This document shows positions 46,939 to 55,612 of a DNA stretch of 64,000 bases, in pieces; positions within the stretch are counted from its first letter, which is position 1, and each line of letters opens with the position of its first letter. The notes below the pieces were generated by a model. The model was not told the origin of the DNA and did not search any database. It worked only from the letters and a program-made list of their open reading frames with translations. The position numbers were made by a program, and so were the translations under genes. The stretch is from CAYLKK01 sp964412505 (GTDB lineage: Bacteria > Pseudomonadota > Alphaproteobacteria > UBA3830 > CAYLKK01): contig CAYPOM010000005.1 of assembly GCA_964412505.1 (NCBI GenBank), positions 1 through 64,000 of the forward strand. Direction: 5' to 3'.

Positions 46939-47008
46939 CTCCGTACAAACACAATTATTGTCTAGTGATTTTTCCTATATAGATTCATTGTTTAAGTAAT
47001 GCTGGCTG

Positions 47009-47046
47009 CGAATTATTAATAATATCATATAAAATTCGATTTTTTA
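47009..47046 (+). terminator. Weak terminator candidate after trkA
   Basis: CGAATT (47009-47014) can pair with AATTCG (47033-47038) across an 18-nt AT-rich loop, and a T run follows (47040-47045). The stem is short and the loop long, so this is a weak candidate for the end of the ligA-ntrYX-trkA run. Confidence 0.3.
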
Positions 47047-47105
47047 TTTAGCAATCAATTTAGTATTTAACATTATTTTTGTTTTTAAGTGCTAATTTCT
47101 AAGTC

Positions 47106-48302
47106 ATGAGAACAGTAATTATAAAGTCATTTTTTTGTATATCGCTTCTTTGCTATTCTGTTTATAGCTATGGGGAAATAAATATTGATGAAAAAAACAA
47201 ATTTAGTCATGAGTCAGAGAATATAGTATCAAAACGAAATAATATTTTGAAATTTGTGTCAGAGTATGTGCCGCCAACTCCTTCTGAAAAACTACATGAA
47301 GTTGCTCTAGATGAATATCCTGAAAGTGTAAACAATTTATACAAATACATAATTTATATTTTACAGTTAGAACAAGGATTTAATGATAACGAGATAACAG
47401 GTTTTCTAAATAAATTTTCTCGTGCAATATTACCTGAAAAAATTGATGAAAACAGTGATGATGTTTCAATTAAGCTTGTTCAAGCCGCTTTAAATTTGAA
47501 TGGATACATATGTCCTATTGATGGTATTTGGAGCAAGGTTTTGAGTGATGCTCTCGCTGATTTCCAGCTATTTATGAGTATAAAACAATCTGGTGTTGCA
47601 GACAATGAAACGCTTCAATCGTTATTTTCTTCTGGTGGTAATATCAACAAGAAAGTAATAGGTTGTGACTGTGCTCAACAACTTTCCCCAGGTGATATTA
47701 GCTTTTTAAAGTTGTATGGTTATAAGTATATTGGTAGATATTTGACTAGTAAAGAGAACGGTAGGCAAAAGCACATTACAAAAGAAGAGTTATATGCACT
47801 GCTAGATGCAGGCTTTCGAGTTATCCTATTCTTTCAAGAGGGAATGCATGATTTTGATCATTGTACGGCTGAACAAGGGATAATAGATGCGCAAAAAGCT
47901 GTTATCGCTGCACAAAAATTAGGCTTGAAAAGAGGGGCGGTTATTTATGGCGTTATAGATGATGACTTAGATCCGATAATAGTTTCTGGATATATTGAAA
48001 GTATGAGTAACACATTACGGAAACATGGATATGATTTTGGAATATATGGTAGTCGGGCTATATGTAATTTTGCATATGAGCAAGGATTAGCATCTTTTAG
48101 CTATGTCGCAGGAATATCACATAATTATGCTGGCAATAAAGGCTATCAGATGCCAAAGAATTGGTCGTTTAATCAGGAAATTCAAATTGATGCAGGTACT
48201 ATTAACAATCAAAGTCTATTCGATATAGATAATGTCATAGTATCAGGTATAGATCCAGGAATAACAGCGAAAGATATAGAATTTAGCACAATAACTCATT
48301 AA
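47106..48302 (+). CDS. Exported peptidoglycan-binding / DUF1906 glycoside-hydrolase-like protein
   Basis: A 398-residue exported protein with three parts: a signal peptide (SFFCISLLCYSVYSYG), a peptidoglycan-binding helical domain (VKLVQAALNLNGYICPIDGIWS, with SDALADFQLFM), and a C-terminal DUF1906 domain starting at IGCDCAQQLSPG with KYIGRYLT, the barrel strands GFRVILFFQEG, AVIYGVIDDDLDP and FGIYGSRAIC, and the end SLFDIDNVIVSGIDPG. DUF1906 is a TIM-barrel related to lysozyme-like GH25 proteins; activity is unproven. The acid pair DDDLD could be the active site. It may remodel the bacterium's own wall or act on competing bacteria. Monocistronic. Confidence 0.8.
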   Translation: MRTVIIKSFFCISLLCYSVYSYGEINIDEKNKFSHESENIVSKRNNILKFVSEYVPPTPSEKLHEVALDEYPESVNNLYKYIIYILQLEQGFNDNEITGFLNKFSRAILPEKIDENSDDVSIKLVQAALNLNGYICPIDGIWSKVLSDALADFQLFMSIKQSGVADNETLQSLFSSGGNINKKVIGCDCAQQLSPGDISFLKLYGYKYIGRYLTSKENGRQKHITKEELYALLDAGFRVILFFQEGMHDFDHCTAEQGIIDAQKAVIAAQKLGLKRGAVIYGVIDDDLDPIIVSGYIESMSNTLRKHGYDFGIYGSRAICNFAYEQGLASFSYVAGISHNYAGNKGYQMPKNWSFNQEIQIDAGTINNQSLFDIDNVIVSGIDPGITAKDIEFSTITH

Positions 48303-48390
48303 TTGATTTTATTTTTGTCTGCGCAAATTAAGGGTTTGTTAATTTGAAGTATGTTATAACTTAATGATTTTTATTAACATGGAGGATAGT

Positions 48391-49635
48391 GTGCGAAATA
48401 TATTTTGTTTTGTTATAGCTTGTATTGCTTGTTGCCAATCTTATAGTATGCGGCACCAAGAGGAAGGAACGCTTGAAAAGAGTATAAGAATGGCCGAGGT
48501 ATCGCAAATTCTTGACCATAATAGTCATTTACAGCATGAAGAGAAAGACTCTGTTGAACAAAGTATAGCGATTGATATAAATACTCCAGAATATATTGTT
48601 AATGAATTAACAAATATGGGGATGCCATGCACTATGCGTTTATATAATGAATTTGGACGACATTTTAGATCTTTGACATCTACTTTTTTTTCCAAAGTTG
48701 AAAAAATAGACCATGATACTCTTAACTTGATGTTAGTCGTTGCTGATCATACTTATAATAAAGATCAAATTATAGGGAGTAGCTCAGCATTTCAGTCTTC
48801 TTTCGGGGCAAAATTTTGGAAAATAGCAGATAAACTTTCCAAATATGCCAATAAAACTGGGTTACTAACAACAAGCTTTGTTTCAACATTATATTTAGCA
48901 TTTGGAGGGAAATGTACGTTTAAACCTGATAATGCTGAGTGCAAATATAATGGATTAGATTTAAGTGATGCAGTTAACGGTATAACTTTTTATGATGTTA
49001 GTAAATATTTAGGACCTGCAGCTGTTTTTCTATACAACCTTTCTGACAACATATGTGTAAAAATCATGAACTATTCATCTGCAAAAAAAAATATGTATAA
49101 ATCGTTGGATTTAGGTGCGGATTATTTTTACTTTATTAAAGATTTTGCAAATGATGGAGGTACAGTTGATATGTTACCAGTTCAATACAGATATGGTACT
49201 ATTGACTATACCAATATTCCTCAGTCATTTTTTAATGAGTACGGGCCTTTCTTTACAAAAGCTACAAGAAATTTACTGAGAAGCGACATTGATGAAATAT
49301 CCAATGATACTAGGACTGCTGAATATGTAAAAAAAGCACACGAGGATAATATTTTAGAGAAAACATATAAAAAAATAGATACGTATCAATGGGTTTCTGG
49401 CGTATTAAATCCATTATCAGGTTTGTGTTCTTTGTTAGCATCGACTGCGTTAATATTACATACTTGCGTAGATGATGAGAATACAAAATGGTTCTCCCAA
49501 CTTTGTTCTGTAGTTTTATTACCATTGTCGTATATACTCGATTTTGCTGCTAAAAAAATTAACGCAGAATTAAACAAAGAGACGAAGAATTACATGTTAT
49601 ATGCATATTACCAACATACAGGTGATGATGATTAA
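48391..49635 (+). CDS. Exported protein of unknown family with C-terminal membrane helices
   Basis: A 414-residue protein with a signal peptide (RNIFCFVIACIACCQSYS). The start is a GTG at 48391 with GGAGG 5 nt upstream; an ATG at 48364 is in frame but has no ribosome binding site. The middle is helical (VNELTNMGMPCTMRLYNEF) and two hydrophobic segments lie near the end (LCSLLASTALILHTC and LCSVVLLPLSYIL). No family recognised. Its position between the DUF1906 gene and dps gives no functional hint. Confidence 0.6.
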   Translation: MRNIFCFVIACIACCQSYSMRHQEEGTLEKSIRMAEVSQILDHNSHLQHEEKDSVEQSIAIDINTPEYIVNELTNMGMPCTMRLYNEFGRHFRSLTSTFFSKVEKIDHDTLNLMLVVADHTYNKDQIIGSSSAFQSSFGAKFWKIADKLSKYANKTGLLTTSFVSTLYLAFGGKCTFKPDNAECKYNGLDLSDAVNGITFYDVSKYLGPAAVFLYNLSDNICVKIMNYSSAKKNMYKSLDLGADYFYFIKDFANDGGTVDMLPVQYRYGTIDYTNIPQSFFNEYGPFFTKATRNLLRSDIDEISNDTRTAEYVKKAHEDNILEKTYKKIDTYQWVSGVLNPLSGLCSLLASTALILHTCVDDENTKWFSQLCSVVLLPLSYILDFAAKKINAELNKETKNYMLYAYYQHTGDDD

Positions 49636-49766
49636 TGTAAAATATGAGATGTGCAAATAGGTATATTTTTATTAAATTTCCTTATTTTGTTCATGTTGCT
49701 AAGATGCAATGTTAATCTTATGTAATAGGTATATATACTGATATAATTTATTTTAGGAGTGTAAAT

Positions 49767-50201
49767 ATGAATGAATATATAAAAAGCTTAGAAATATTAT
49801 TAGCTGATACATATGCTTTATTTTTAAAAACACAAAATTATCACTGGAACGTTGAATGTAGAGAATTTAAATCATTACATGAACTATTTGAGGCACAGTA
49901 TGATGATTTATATAAAGCTATCGATGTTTTAGCTGAATTGATTCGCGAATTAGATGTAAGGACTATAGGTACGTTCGCTGATTTTTCCAGTAGGACAACA
50001 ATAAAAGACGGTGATAGAAATGCTGATGTGACCAAAATGCTTTCTGATCTTTACTCTGACCAATGCACAATAGAAAAGACTCTGAAAGATGTGTTGGATC
50101 AAGCAGAAAATCATAAAGATGAAGTTGTGATTGGGTTTATCGTAGACAGATTAAACGTTCATCGTAAAAATAAGTGGATGTTAAAAAGTTCAATGAGATA
50201 G
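49767..50201 (+). CDS. dps: Dps/ferritin-like DNA-protection protein
   Basis: A 144-residue Dps family protein that stores iron and protects DNA from peroxide. The ferroxidase centre is visible in NYHWNVECREF (His26) and LHELFEAQYDD (His38, Glu42, Asp46), as in the Listeria-type Dps, followed by the helical bundle to DRLNVHRKNKWMLKSS. AGGAG lies 8 nt before the ATG. Short N-terminus without the lysine-rich tail, so DNA binding may be weak. Confidence 0.93.
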   Translation: MNEYIKSLEILLADTYALFLKTQNYHWNVECREFKSLHELFEAQYDDLYKAIDVLAELIRELDVRTIGTFADFSSRTTIKDGDRNADVTKMLSDLYSDQCTIEKTLKDVLDQAENHKDEVVIGFIVDRLNVHRKNKWMLKSSMR

Positions 50202-50281
50202 ATTAAGTATATTTATATACTAATTGATAAGTCGAAAAGATGATTAATGATGTAGTTTGTCTGAAATATATTTTAGATTAT

Positions 50282-50365
50282 TAACAAAATATATCAATGA
50301 AAATTGTTTACTGTTTATCTACTTTAATCGTTAGTTCGGCTTATGTTTTTAATCTGCGCAACCTG
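50282..50365 (-). mobile_element. IS30-family end relic, diverged
   Basis: On the minus strand GCGCAGATTAAAAACATAAGCCGAACT-like sequence (key parts GCAGATTAAAA and CCGAAC) matches the ends at 35.07 and 38.78 kb, and ATTGATATATT matches further in. Only the outer end remains. It lies just upstream of the tlc promoter. Confidence 0.5.
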
Positions 50366-50384
50366 TGAATTGTCGTATTGCCCA

Positions 50385-50413
50385 TTGATTATTGCCTCTT
50401 TTCTTTATATAAT
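50385..50413 (+). promoter_or_regulatory. Candidate sigma-70 promoter of tlc
   Basis: TTGATT at 50385-50390 and TATAAT at 50408-50413 with a 17-nt spacer form a near-consensus promoter. Transcription would start near 50420, leaving a leader of about 53 nt before the tlc ATG. Confidence 0.65.
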
Positions 50414-50427
50414 TCCGAGTATGTTTT

Positions 50428-50460
50428 AATCGTACGTGTTGTGTGTACGATTTTATTTTT
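50428..50460 (+). promoter_or_regulatory. tlc leader hairpin with U tract (possible attenuator)
   Basis: AATCGTAC (50428-50435) pairs with GTACGATT (50445-50452) around a 9-nt loop and runs directly into TTTTATTTTTTT. It has the form of a Rho-independent terminator, yet lies between the promoter and the ribosome binding site (GGAG) of tlc. It may attenuate transcription or stabilise the 5' end. Confidence 0.6.
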
Positions 50461-50472
50461 TGGAGAACTCAA

Positions 50473-51939
50473 ATGGAACAACAATCTAAAGAATTTTCCG
50501 GGATGAGAGCTGTTCTTTGGCCTATCCATTCTTATGAATTGAAGAAATTTTTGCCTATGGCAATAATGATGATGGGAATTCTTTTTAATTATAGTATTCT
50601 TCGAGGCTTGAAGGATGCATTAGTAGTAAATAACTTAGGTACAGAGATGATCCCAACATTGAAGCTTTGGTTCGTCTTGCCTAGCGCTGTGTTATTTATG
50701 GTTTTGTATTCAAAATTATCCAACTTACTTTCTAGGGATGGTGTGTTTTATACAATTGTTACAATATTTGTAACTTACTTTGCTGCAGTTGGATTAATTT
50801 TTAAATTTTCTAACCCAGAAAGTTTCCATACTCATTTTACATGTGACTATTCCGGGTTGCAAATAATATTAAACGCTATTGGTTCTTGGATCTATTCATC
50901 TTTCTACATAATGTCTGAGTTGTGGGGAAGTGCTATGATTAGCTTGATGTTTTGGAAATTCGCAAACGATGTAACATCAGTGAAAGAATCTAAAAGATTT
51001 TACTCTATGTTTGGTTTTGTCGCGAATGGCGCGCTGATCGTTTCTGGCATAGTTTTAAAGAGTGCAAAATCTGCAAATGACTCTACAGGTGGTGGTTGGG
51101 ATGCTCTACCATGGATTGTTTCAACTGTTGTAGTAACAGGGCTTGTTATAATGGCAATTTACTGGTGGTTAAATAACAAAGTTTTGACTGATCCAAGATT
51201 CTTCAATAAGGATGATATTAAGCCTAAGAAGAAGAAAGAGAAATTAAGCATATCAGATAGTTTGAAATATATATTCAGGTCTAAATACCTTGGTTTTATC
51301 GCTCTATTAGTTATATGCTATGGTATAAGCATAAACTTAGTAGAAGTAATGTGGAAAGATCAAGTTAAAATGATGTTTGGCGGTTCGAAAGATGGGTTTG
51401 CTAACTTCATGGGCGGATTACAGATATATACAGGAATATTCACAATTATATGTATGTTAGTTGGTGCAAATATCTTAAGAAAATGCTCATGGTTCACTGG
51501 TGCTATAATAACTCCAGTAATGATATTTGTTACAGGATTAATTTTCTTTGGGTTTATAATCTTTAGAGATGCATTGAATGAATATATTATGCCTATTGGA
51601 ATTGCATCTGTTGTAGTAACGTCATGGGTTGGATTAGCCCAAAACGTGTTAGCCAAGGGAACAAAATATTCGCTTTTTGATCCAACAAAAGAAATGACAT
51701 ATATTCCATTAGACGATGAATTGAAATCAAAAGGTAAAGCAGCTGTAGATGTTGTCGGTGGAAGATTAGGAAAATCTGGTGGTGCTGCTATAAATTGGCT
51801 TTTGTTAACTGCGACTGGAGCACAATTAGTCGACTTGTCTGTTGCAATTACGGTAATATTTATTGTTATTAGCTTAGTTTGGTTTACATCTGTAAAAGGT
51901 TTGAATAAACAATTCTTGGCTATAACGCGAACAAAATAG
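50473..51939 (+). CDS. tlc: ATP/ADP translocase (Tlc, nucleotide transport protein)
   Basis: A 488-residue carrier of the Tlc (NTT) family, which exchanges host ATP for bacterial ADP across the inner membrane. The product has about 12 hydrophobic segments and the family pattern: KKFLPMAIMMMGILFNYSILR near the start with RGLKDALVV, ELWGSAMISLMFWKFAN in the middle, and FDPTKEMTYIPLDDELKSKG followed by GKAAVDVVGGRLGKSGGA near the end. I chose the ATG at 50473, which has GGAG 6 nt upstream; an in-frame ATG 30 nt earlier would not. Tlc is known from Rickettsiales, Holosporales, Chlamydiae and plastids, and marks an intracellular life. It has its own promoter and terminator. Confidence 0.95.
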   Translation: MEQQSKEFSGMRAVLWPIHSYELKKFLPMAIMMMGILFNYSILRGLKDALVVNNLGTEMIPTLKLWFVLPSAVLFMVLYSKLSNLLSRDGVFYTIVTIFVTYFAAVGLIFKFSNPESFHTHFTCDYSGLQIILNAIGSWIYSSFYIMSELWGSAMISLMFWKFANDVTSVKESKRFYSMFGFVANGALIVSGIVLKSAKSANDSTGGGWDALPWIVSTVVVTGLVIMAIYWWLNNKVLTDPRFFNKDDIKPKKKKEKLSISDSLKYIFRSKYLGFIALLVICYGISINLVEVMWKDQVKMMFGGSKDGFANFMGGLQIYTGIFTIICMLVGANILRKCSWFTGAIITPVMIFVTGLIFFGFIIFRDALNEYIMPIGIASVVVTSWVGLAQNVLAKGTKYSLFDPTKEMTYIPLDDELKSKGKAAVDVVGGRLGKSGGAAINWLLLTATGAQLVDLSVAITVIFIVISLVWFTSVKGLNKQFLAITRTK

Positions 51940-51983
51940 AAGCTTGTTATACGCTTGCTTCCTATGGATTAACGTTATATTGG

Positions 51984-52012
51984 CTGCAGACAGTTTATGT
52001 CTGCAGTTTTTT
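51984..52012 (+). terminator. Rho-independent terminator after tlc
   Basis: A perfect 9-bp stem CTGCAGACA/TGTCTGCAG around a 5-nt loop (51984-52006) is followed by six T residues (52007-52012). It lies 45 nt after the tlc stop codon. Confidence 0.95.
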
Positions 52013-52025
52013 CGTTTACTGACTC

Positions 52026-52046
52026 AGAGAAAAATATGTTTTCTCT
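52026..52046 (+). other. Second hairpin downstream of the tlc terminator
   Basis: AGAGAAAA/TTTTCTCT, 8 bp with a 5-nt loop, lies 13 nt beyond the T run. It could be a back-up terminator or the edge of an RNA end. The remaining 196 bp up to the next gene are AT-rich and show no coding or RNA feature that I can support. Confidence 0.3.
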
Positions 52047-52272
52047 ATTATTTACATAAAGAGTATTAGATGAAAGTTAAGTTATAGAAGTAAGTTTTAA
52101 GTATTGTTTTTAAATATGTTTTTATCTGCGGACTATTATTTTCAATATTTCATTAAAATTCTGTTTTTAGTAAGAATTGTTTCATTAAACTACGCATAAT
52201 ATTTGCTTTTACAAAACAAGATACTATTAATTATTTTTTTCATTGAAGGTTTATACAATCACTTTAATATTC

Positions 52273-52800
52273 ATGGAGAGAAGCATATTTAAATTAGCTA
52301 TAGCTATGTTATGCATTACATGTTGTGTCGATTACAACGAAGCAAAAAACGGAGAGATAAGAGCTAAAGCAAAGCAATGGTGCAAAGATAAGAAATTAGT
52401 AGCTAAAAAATTTGGAGAAAATGTAAAAGGCAAAGCTAAAGAGAAGGCGGAAGAAATTGGGAAAGATATTGAGCATTCTGCTAAAAGAAAGCTATACGAC
52501 AAAGCTTTCGAATTTTATATACTTCCAATAGATAAAAAACGAAGTGAATTAGTAGACATGCTAAGCGCTAAAACTACTATAAATATGTTAGTATTAATGT
52601 ATTCACTTATCAGCAGCAACAAGAAAGATGATCTTATTTCTAAAATAAACGAAGTCATCAAAACTAATTTAAACATAACTCAGAATTTTGATATTATGAC
52701 CGCTAAAAAGCAAGACATAAAAGGAATAATTAATGGCATTGAAGGCGACTTAATTGAAAACCTTTCTAGTACTCTTATAAAAAAACCTTTATGCAACTAG
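52273..52800 (+). CDS. Exported lysine-rich orphan, first module
   Basis: A 175-residue protein starting MERSIFKLAIAMLCITCC, a signal sequence, then a lysine-rich amphipathic region (VKGKAKEKAEEIGKDIE) and a helical module (LPIDKKRSELVDMLSAKT to NGIEGDLIENLSSTLIKK). A TTG at 52243 could add ten residues; neither start has a clear ribosome binding site. The frame ends a few codons after an A7 run. The next open frame, shifted by -1, encodes a second copy of the same helical module, so both may belong to one protein. No family recognised. Confidence 0.55.
   Translation: MERSIFKLAIAMLCITCCVDYNEAKNGEIRAKAKQWCKDKKLVAKKFGENVKGKAKEKAEEIGKDIEHSAKRKLYDKAFEFYILPIDKKRSELVDMLSAKTTINMLVLMYSLISSNKKDDLISKINEVIKTNLNITQNFDIMTAKKQDIKGIINGIEGDLIENLSSTLIKKPLCN
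52779..52785 (+). other. A AAA AAA heptamer at a -1 frame change
   Basis: In the frame of the first module the codons read ATA AAA AAA CCT, which gives the slippery heptamer A AAA AAA in the right phase. A -1 slip there would bypass the TAG at 52798 and continue into the second module. A homopolymer sequencing error or a plain mutation would look the same. Confidence 0.5.
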
Positions 52801-53051
52801 ACATTGAAGAAAAGCAAGATTGGCTCATCGACAAGCTTAAAAAACGCAGTGGCATCAAAATGCTAAATGATGCATACAAATCTACGCGAAGTGACAATAA
52901 TGATATCAAAACTGAAATCCAAAATTCGTTAAATATAAATGACGTGAAAAAAGTTAAAGAAAAACAAATTAGAGAAAGCATTACAAAACTGGGAAAAGAA
53001 AAACTCGATAGTTTTTTCGCAAAAATCCACAAAGAAATCACACACAATTAA
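52791..53051 (+). CDS. Second helical module of the orphan, -1 frame
   Basis: An 86-codon frame beginning at an ATG that overlaps the end of the first module's frame. Its sequence repeats the first module's pattern: LDIEEKQDWLIDKLKKRSG against LPIDKKRSELVDMLSAKTT, then IKMLNDAYKS against INMLVLMYSL. It has no signal peptide of its own, so it makes most sense as the continuation of the upstream protein, either by frameshifting or as a decayed remnant; a coupled separate gene is possible because its ATG lies 10 nt before the upstream stop. Confidence 0.5.
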   Translation: MQLDIEEKQDWLIDKLKKRSGIKMLNDAYKSTRSDNNDIKTEIQNSLNINDVKKVKEKQIRESITKLGKEKLDSFFAKIHKEITHN

Positions 53052-53088
53052 AATTATATAGAGCCCACAAACATCGATGGATAAGTTG

Positions 53089-54102
53089 TCACTCTCCTAA
53101 CATCCACCGAGGTTTTGGGCGAAAAGAAATTGGATTGCCTGTATCTCCATTTTTAATTCGCTCAATCGCAGACCAAGCTATCATCGCGGCATTATCTGTA
53201 CACAATTTCAAACTAGGAGCAAAAAACTCTTTTCTATATTTTTTAGCCAAAATAGACAATCCAGCACGAATTTCTGTATTTGCAGCCACCCCTCCACCAA
53301 CAACAATGCTAGAAATGTTTATACCATTATTATTACAACACTCAAGTGCAAACTCACATTTCTGAAATAAAAGTTCGCTCACAACACGCTGAAATGAAGC
53401 ACATAGGTCATTAATATTAAAATTCTCATGTTTTTCTACAATTAATCTAACCGCAGTTTTTAAGCCAGAAAATGACATATTACATCCTTGTTTTTTATAC
53501 AAAGGTTTTGGTAAGTCAAATCTAAATGGATCTCCGTCTTGTGCATATTCTTGAATTGCAGGCCCACCAGGATATCCTAATCCGAGCATCTTCGCTACTT
53601 TATCAAATGCTTCACCTACAGAATCATCTAATGTTTGCCCCAAAACTTCAAAAGATCTAGGACCTTTTACAATACAGATTAAACAATGGCCACCAGAAAC
53701 CAACAAAAGTAAATATGGAAATTCTATTTTTTCATTTCCCAATCTAGCGGATAAAGCATGGCCCTCTAAGTGATTAACTGCATAAAATGGTTTTCCAGAA
53801 AAAGCGGAAATTGTTTTTCCAAAAGTTGCGCCAACTATAACACCACCTATTAATCCAGGACCACATGTAGCAGCAATTGCAAATATGTCGTCTATAGAAA
53901 CTCCAGACTTTTGCATCGCTAACCGATAAGTTACATCAATGTTTTCTAAATGCGCTCTAGCGGCTAATTCTGGCACGACACCACCGAATGATGAATGTAC
54001 ATCAATCTGTGATGAAATCTCGTTAGCTAAAATATCGCCTTTATCTGTTACTAAAGCGACAGATGTATCATCACAGCTTGTTTCTATACCTAAAACTATC
54101 AA
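53089..54102 (-). CDS. tsaD: tRNA N6-adenosine threonylcarbamoyltransferase TsaD
   Basis: TsaD transfers the threonylcarbamoyl group to A37 of ANN-decoding tRNAs. The 337-residue ASKHA-fold product has VLGIETSCDDTSVAL at the start, the metal-binding HLEGHALSARL, the LLLVSGGHCLI strand, GEAFDKVAKMLGLGYPGG, and VVGGGVAANTEIR, as in the family, and the family's usual end (RPKPRWMLGE). Its start overlaps the era stop by 4 nt. A 74-nt relic of its 3' end lies at 38.4 kb. Confidence 0.97.
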   Translation of the reverse strand: MIVLGIETSCDDTSVALVTDKGDILANEISSQIDVHSSFGGVVPELAARAHLENIDVTYRLAMQKSGVSIDDIFAIAATCGPGLIGGVIVGATFGKTISAFSGKPFYAVNHLEGHALSARLGNEKIEFPYLLLLVSGGHCLICIVKGPRSFEVLGQTLDDSVGEAFDKVAKMLGLGYPGGPAIQEYAQDGDPFRFDLPKPLYKKQGCNMSFSGLKTAVRLIVEKHENFNINDLCASFQRVVSELLFQKCEFALECCNNNGINISSIVVGGGVAANTEIRAGLSILAKKYRKEFFAPSLKLCTDNAAMIAWSAIERIKNGDTGNPISFRPKPRWMLGE

Positions 54103-54938
54103 AATTTCTTCTCTACTTTAACTGTAAGAAAAAGCTGGATTGGGCATTCCATCAAGCTCTGCAACTCTTTTCTTGCACTTTCGCCTATCGTTTTTATCTT
54201 GCAACCACCTTTCCCTAGAATTATTGATTTATGCGACTCCTTACTAATTATAATATCCTGCATAATTTTCCACCCTACCCCATCTTCTCTAGGTTCAATA
54301 GAAATAGTCTTCACGCTACAAGAGTACGGAATTTCCTTATGTAGTAAATCATAAATATGTTCACGAGTAATTTCTGCAGCATAAATTTCCATAGATTGAT
54401 CAGTTGTATCATCCTCAGCAAATAGCCATTCACCTGGTTCAGCATTATCAAGCAAATATTTTCTTAAATCGCCTACGCCACTTAAATTTTCTACACTTGA
54501 AACAAGAAACACCTGTTCGAAATTTCTCAAGCTAGAAAATTCACCTATTAACTTTAACAAATCAGGCTTACGCACCAAATCAACTTTGTTAATTACTAGA
54601 ACAACATGTTTATTTTCATCTATCTTCTGTATCAATTTTTTAGACTTTTCAAGATTCTTCTTAGAACCGTCAATAACAAATAATATTAGCTCTGTTTTTC
54701 TAAATGCCCCCCAAGCAACTTTTTCGTAGTTATTTGCAGATTTAGACCGATAAAATCCAGGTGTATCAATTATAGCCACTTGAGTATCTCCTTCTGTAAT
54801 AATACCCATAATATTAAAAATCGTTGTTTGAACCTTTCTTGATACTATAGAAACTTTTTGTCCTACAAGAGCGTTAACTAATGTAGATTTACCGGCATTA
54901 GTCTCTCCAATAATTGTAACTATATTTATTTTTTTCAT
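54099..54938 (-). CDS. era: GTPase Era
   Basis: Era is a GTPase that binds 16S rRNA and helps assemble the 30S subunit. The 279-residue product has G1 GETNAGKSTLVNAL, G2 with RKVQTTIFN, G3 DTPGFYRS, G4 NKVDLV and a C-terminal KH domain (IILGKGGCKIKTIGESARKE). G1 departs slightly from the usual GRPNVGKS. It follows rnc by 2 nt and overlaps tsaD. Confidence 0.95.
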   Translation of the reverse strand: MKKINIVTIIGETNAGKSTLVNALVGQKVSIVSRKVQTTIFNIMGIITEGDTQVAIIDTPGFYRSKSANNYEKVAWGAFRKTELILFVIDGSKKNLEKSKKLIQKIDENKHVVLVINKVDLVRKPDLLKLIGEFSSLRNFEQVFLVSSVENLSGVGDLRKYLLDNAEPGEWLFAEDDTTDQSMEIYAAEITREHIYDLLHKEIPYSCSVKTISIEPREDGVGWKIMQDIIISKESHKSIILGKGGCKIKTIGESARKELQSLMECPIQLFLTVKVEKKF

Positions 54939-54940
54939 AA

Positions 54941-55612
54941 TTAAATCTTCTTCAACAAAATCAACATATTTTTAGCAGCTTCCTGTTCTGCCTCTTTTTT
55001 ACTGTTACCAGCACCCTCTGTCTTATAGTCATTAACTCTAACATATACGACAAAATGTGGTTTATGTGCTGGACCTGATATATCTTTAACTGTATAAATA
55101 GGGCTAGATTTAAGTTCTTTTTGAGCATATTCTTGGAGCTCGCTCTTTTTATCTTTTTCCTTTACATATGCTTGAGATAATTTACGTGAAAAAAGTTTTG
55201 AGATAACATTCATCGCACAACATAAACCTCCATCTAAATACACAGCGGCAAAAACTGCCTCCATCATATCAGCAATCGCAGAGTTATGCTTTTTCGTAAA
55301 ACTATCCTCAGAAGCCTTAAAATCAAAATTTTCGATAAGGCCATATTTATTCGCAGTATCGATTAAAGATTCAGTAGATGTTATATTCGCCAATCTTCTA
55401 GCAAAATCTGCTTCATCTTCTTTCTTCAAATTTTGATACATTAAAGTAGCCACGCACAAACCTAAAACACGATCTCCTAAAAATTCCATTTTTTCAAAAT
55501 TAACCCTAGCTCTCCTTTTTGGTAGCTTACTTGTATGAGAAATCGCTCTTAAAAGAATATTTTTATCGTCAAAACGATACCCAAGAATATTTTCTACATT
55601 TTCTAATTTCAT
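54941..55612 (-). CDS. rnc: Ribonuclease III
   Basis: RNase III cleaves double-stranded RNA in rRNA maturation. The 223-residue product has the signature FEKMEFLGDRVLGL, the second acidic pair in IADMMEAVFAAVYLDGG and a C-terminal double-stranded RNA-binding domain (KSELQEYAQKELKSSP, then GAGNSKKEAEQEAAKNML). All catalytic acids are present. It overlaps hisS by 4 nt and precedes era, the common rnc-era order. Confidence 0.96.
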   Translation of the reverse strand: MKLENVENILGYRFDDKNILLRAISHTSKLPKRRARVNFEKMEFLGDRVLGLCVATLMYQNLKKEDEADFARRLANITSTESLIDTANKYGLIENFDFKASEDSFTKKHNSAIADMMEAVFAAVYLDGGLCCAMNVISKLFSRKLSQAYVKEKDKKSELQEYAQKELKSSPIYTVKDISGPAHKPHFVVYVRVNDYKTEGAGNSKKEAEQEAAKNMLILLKKI

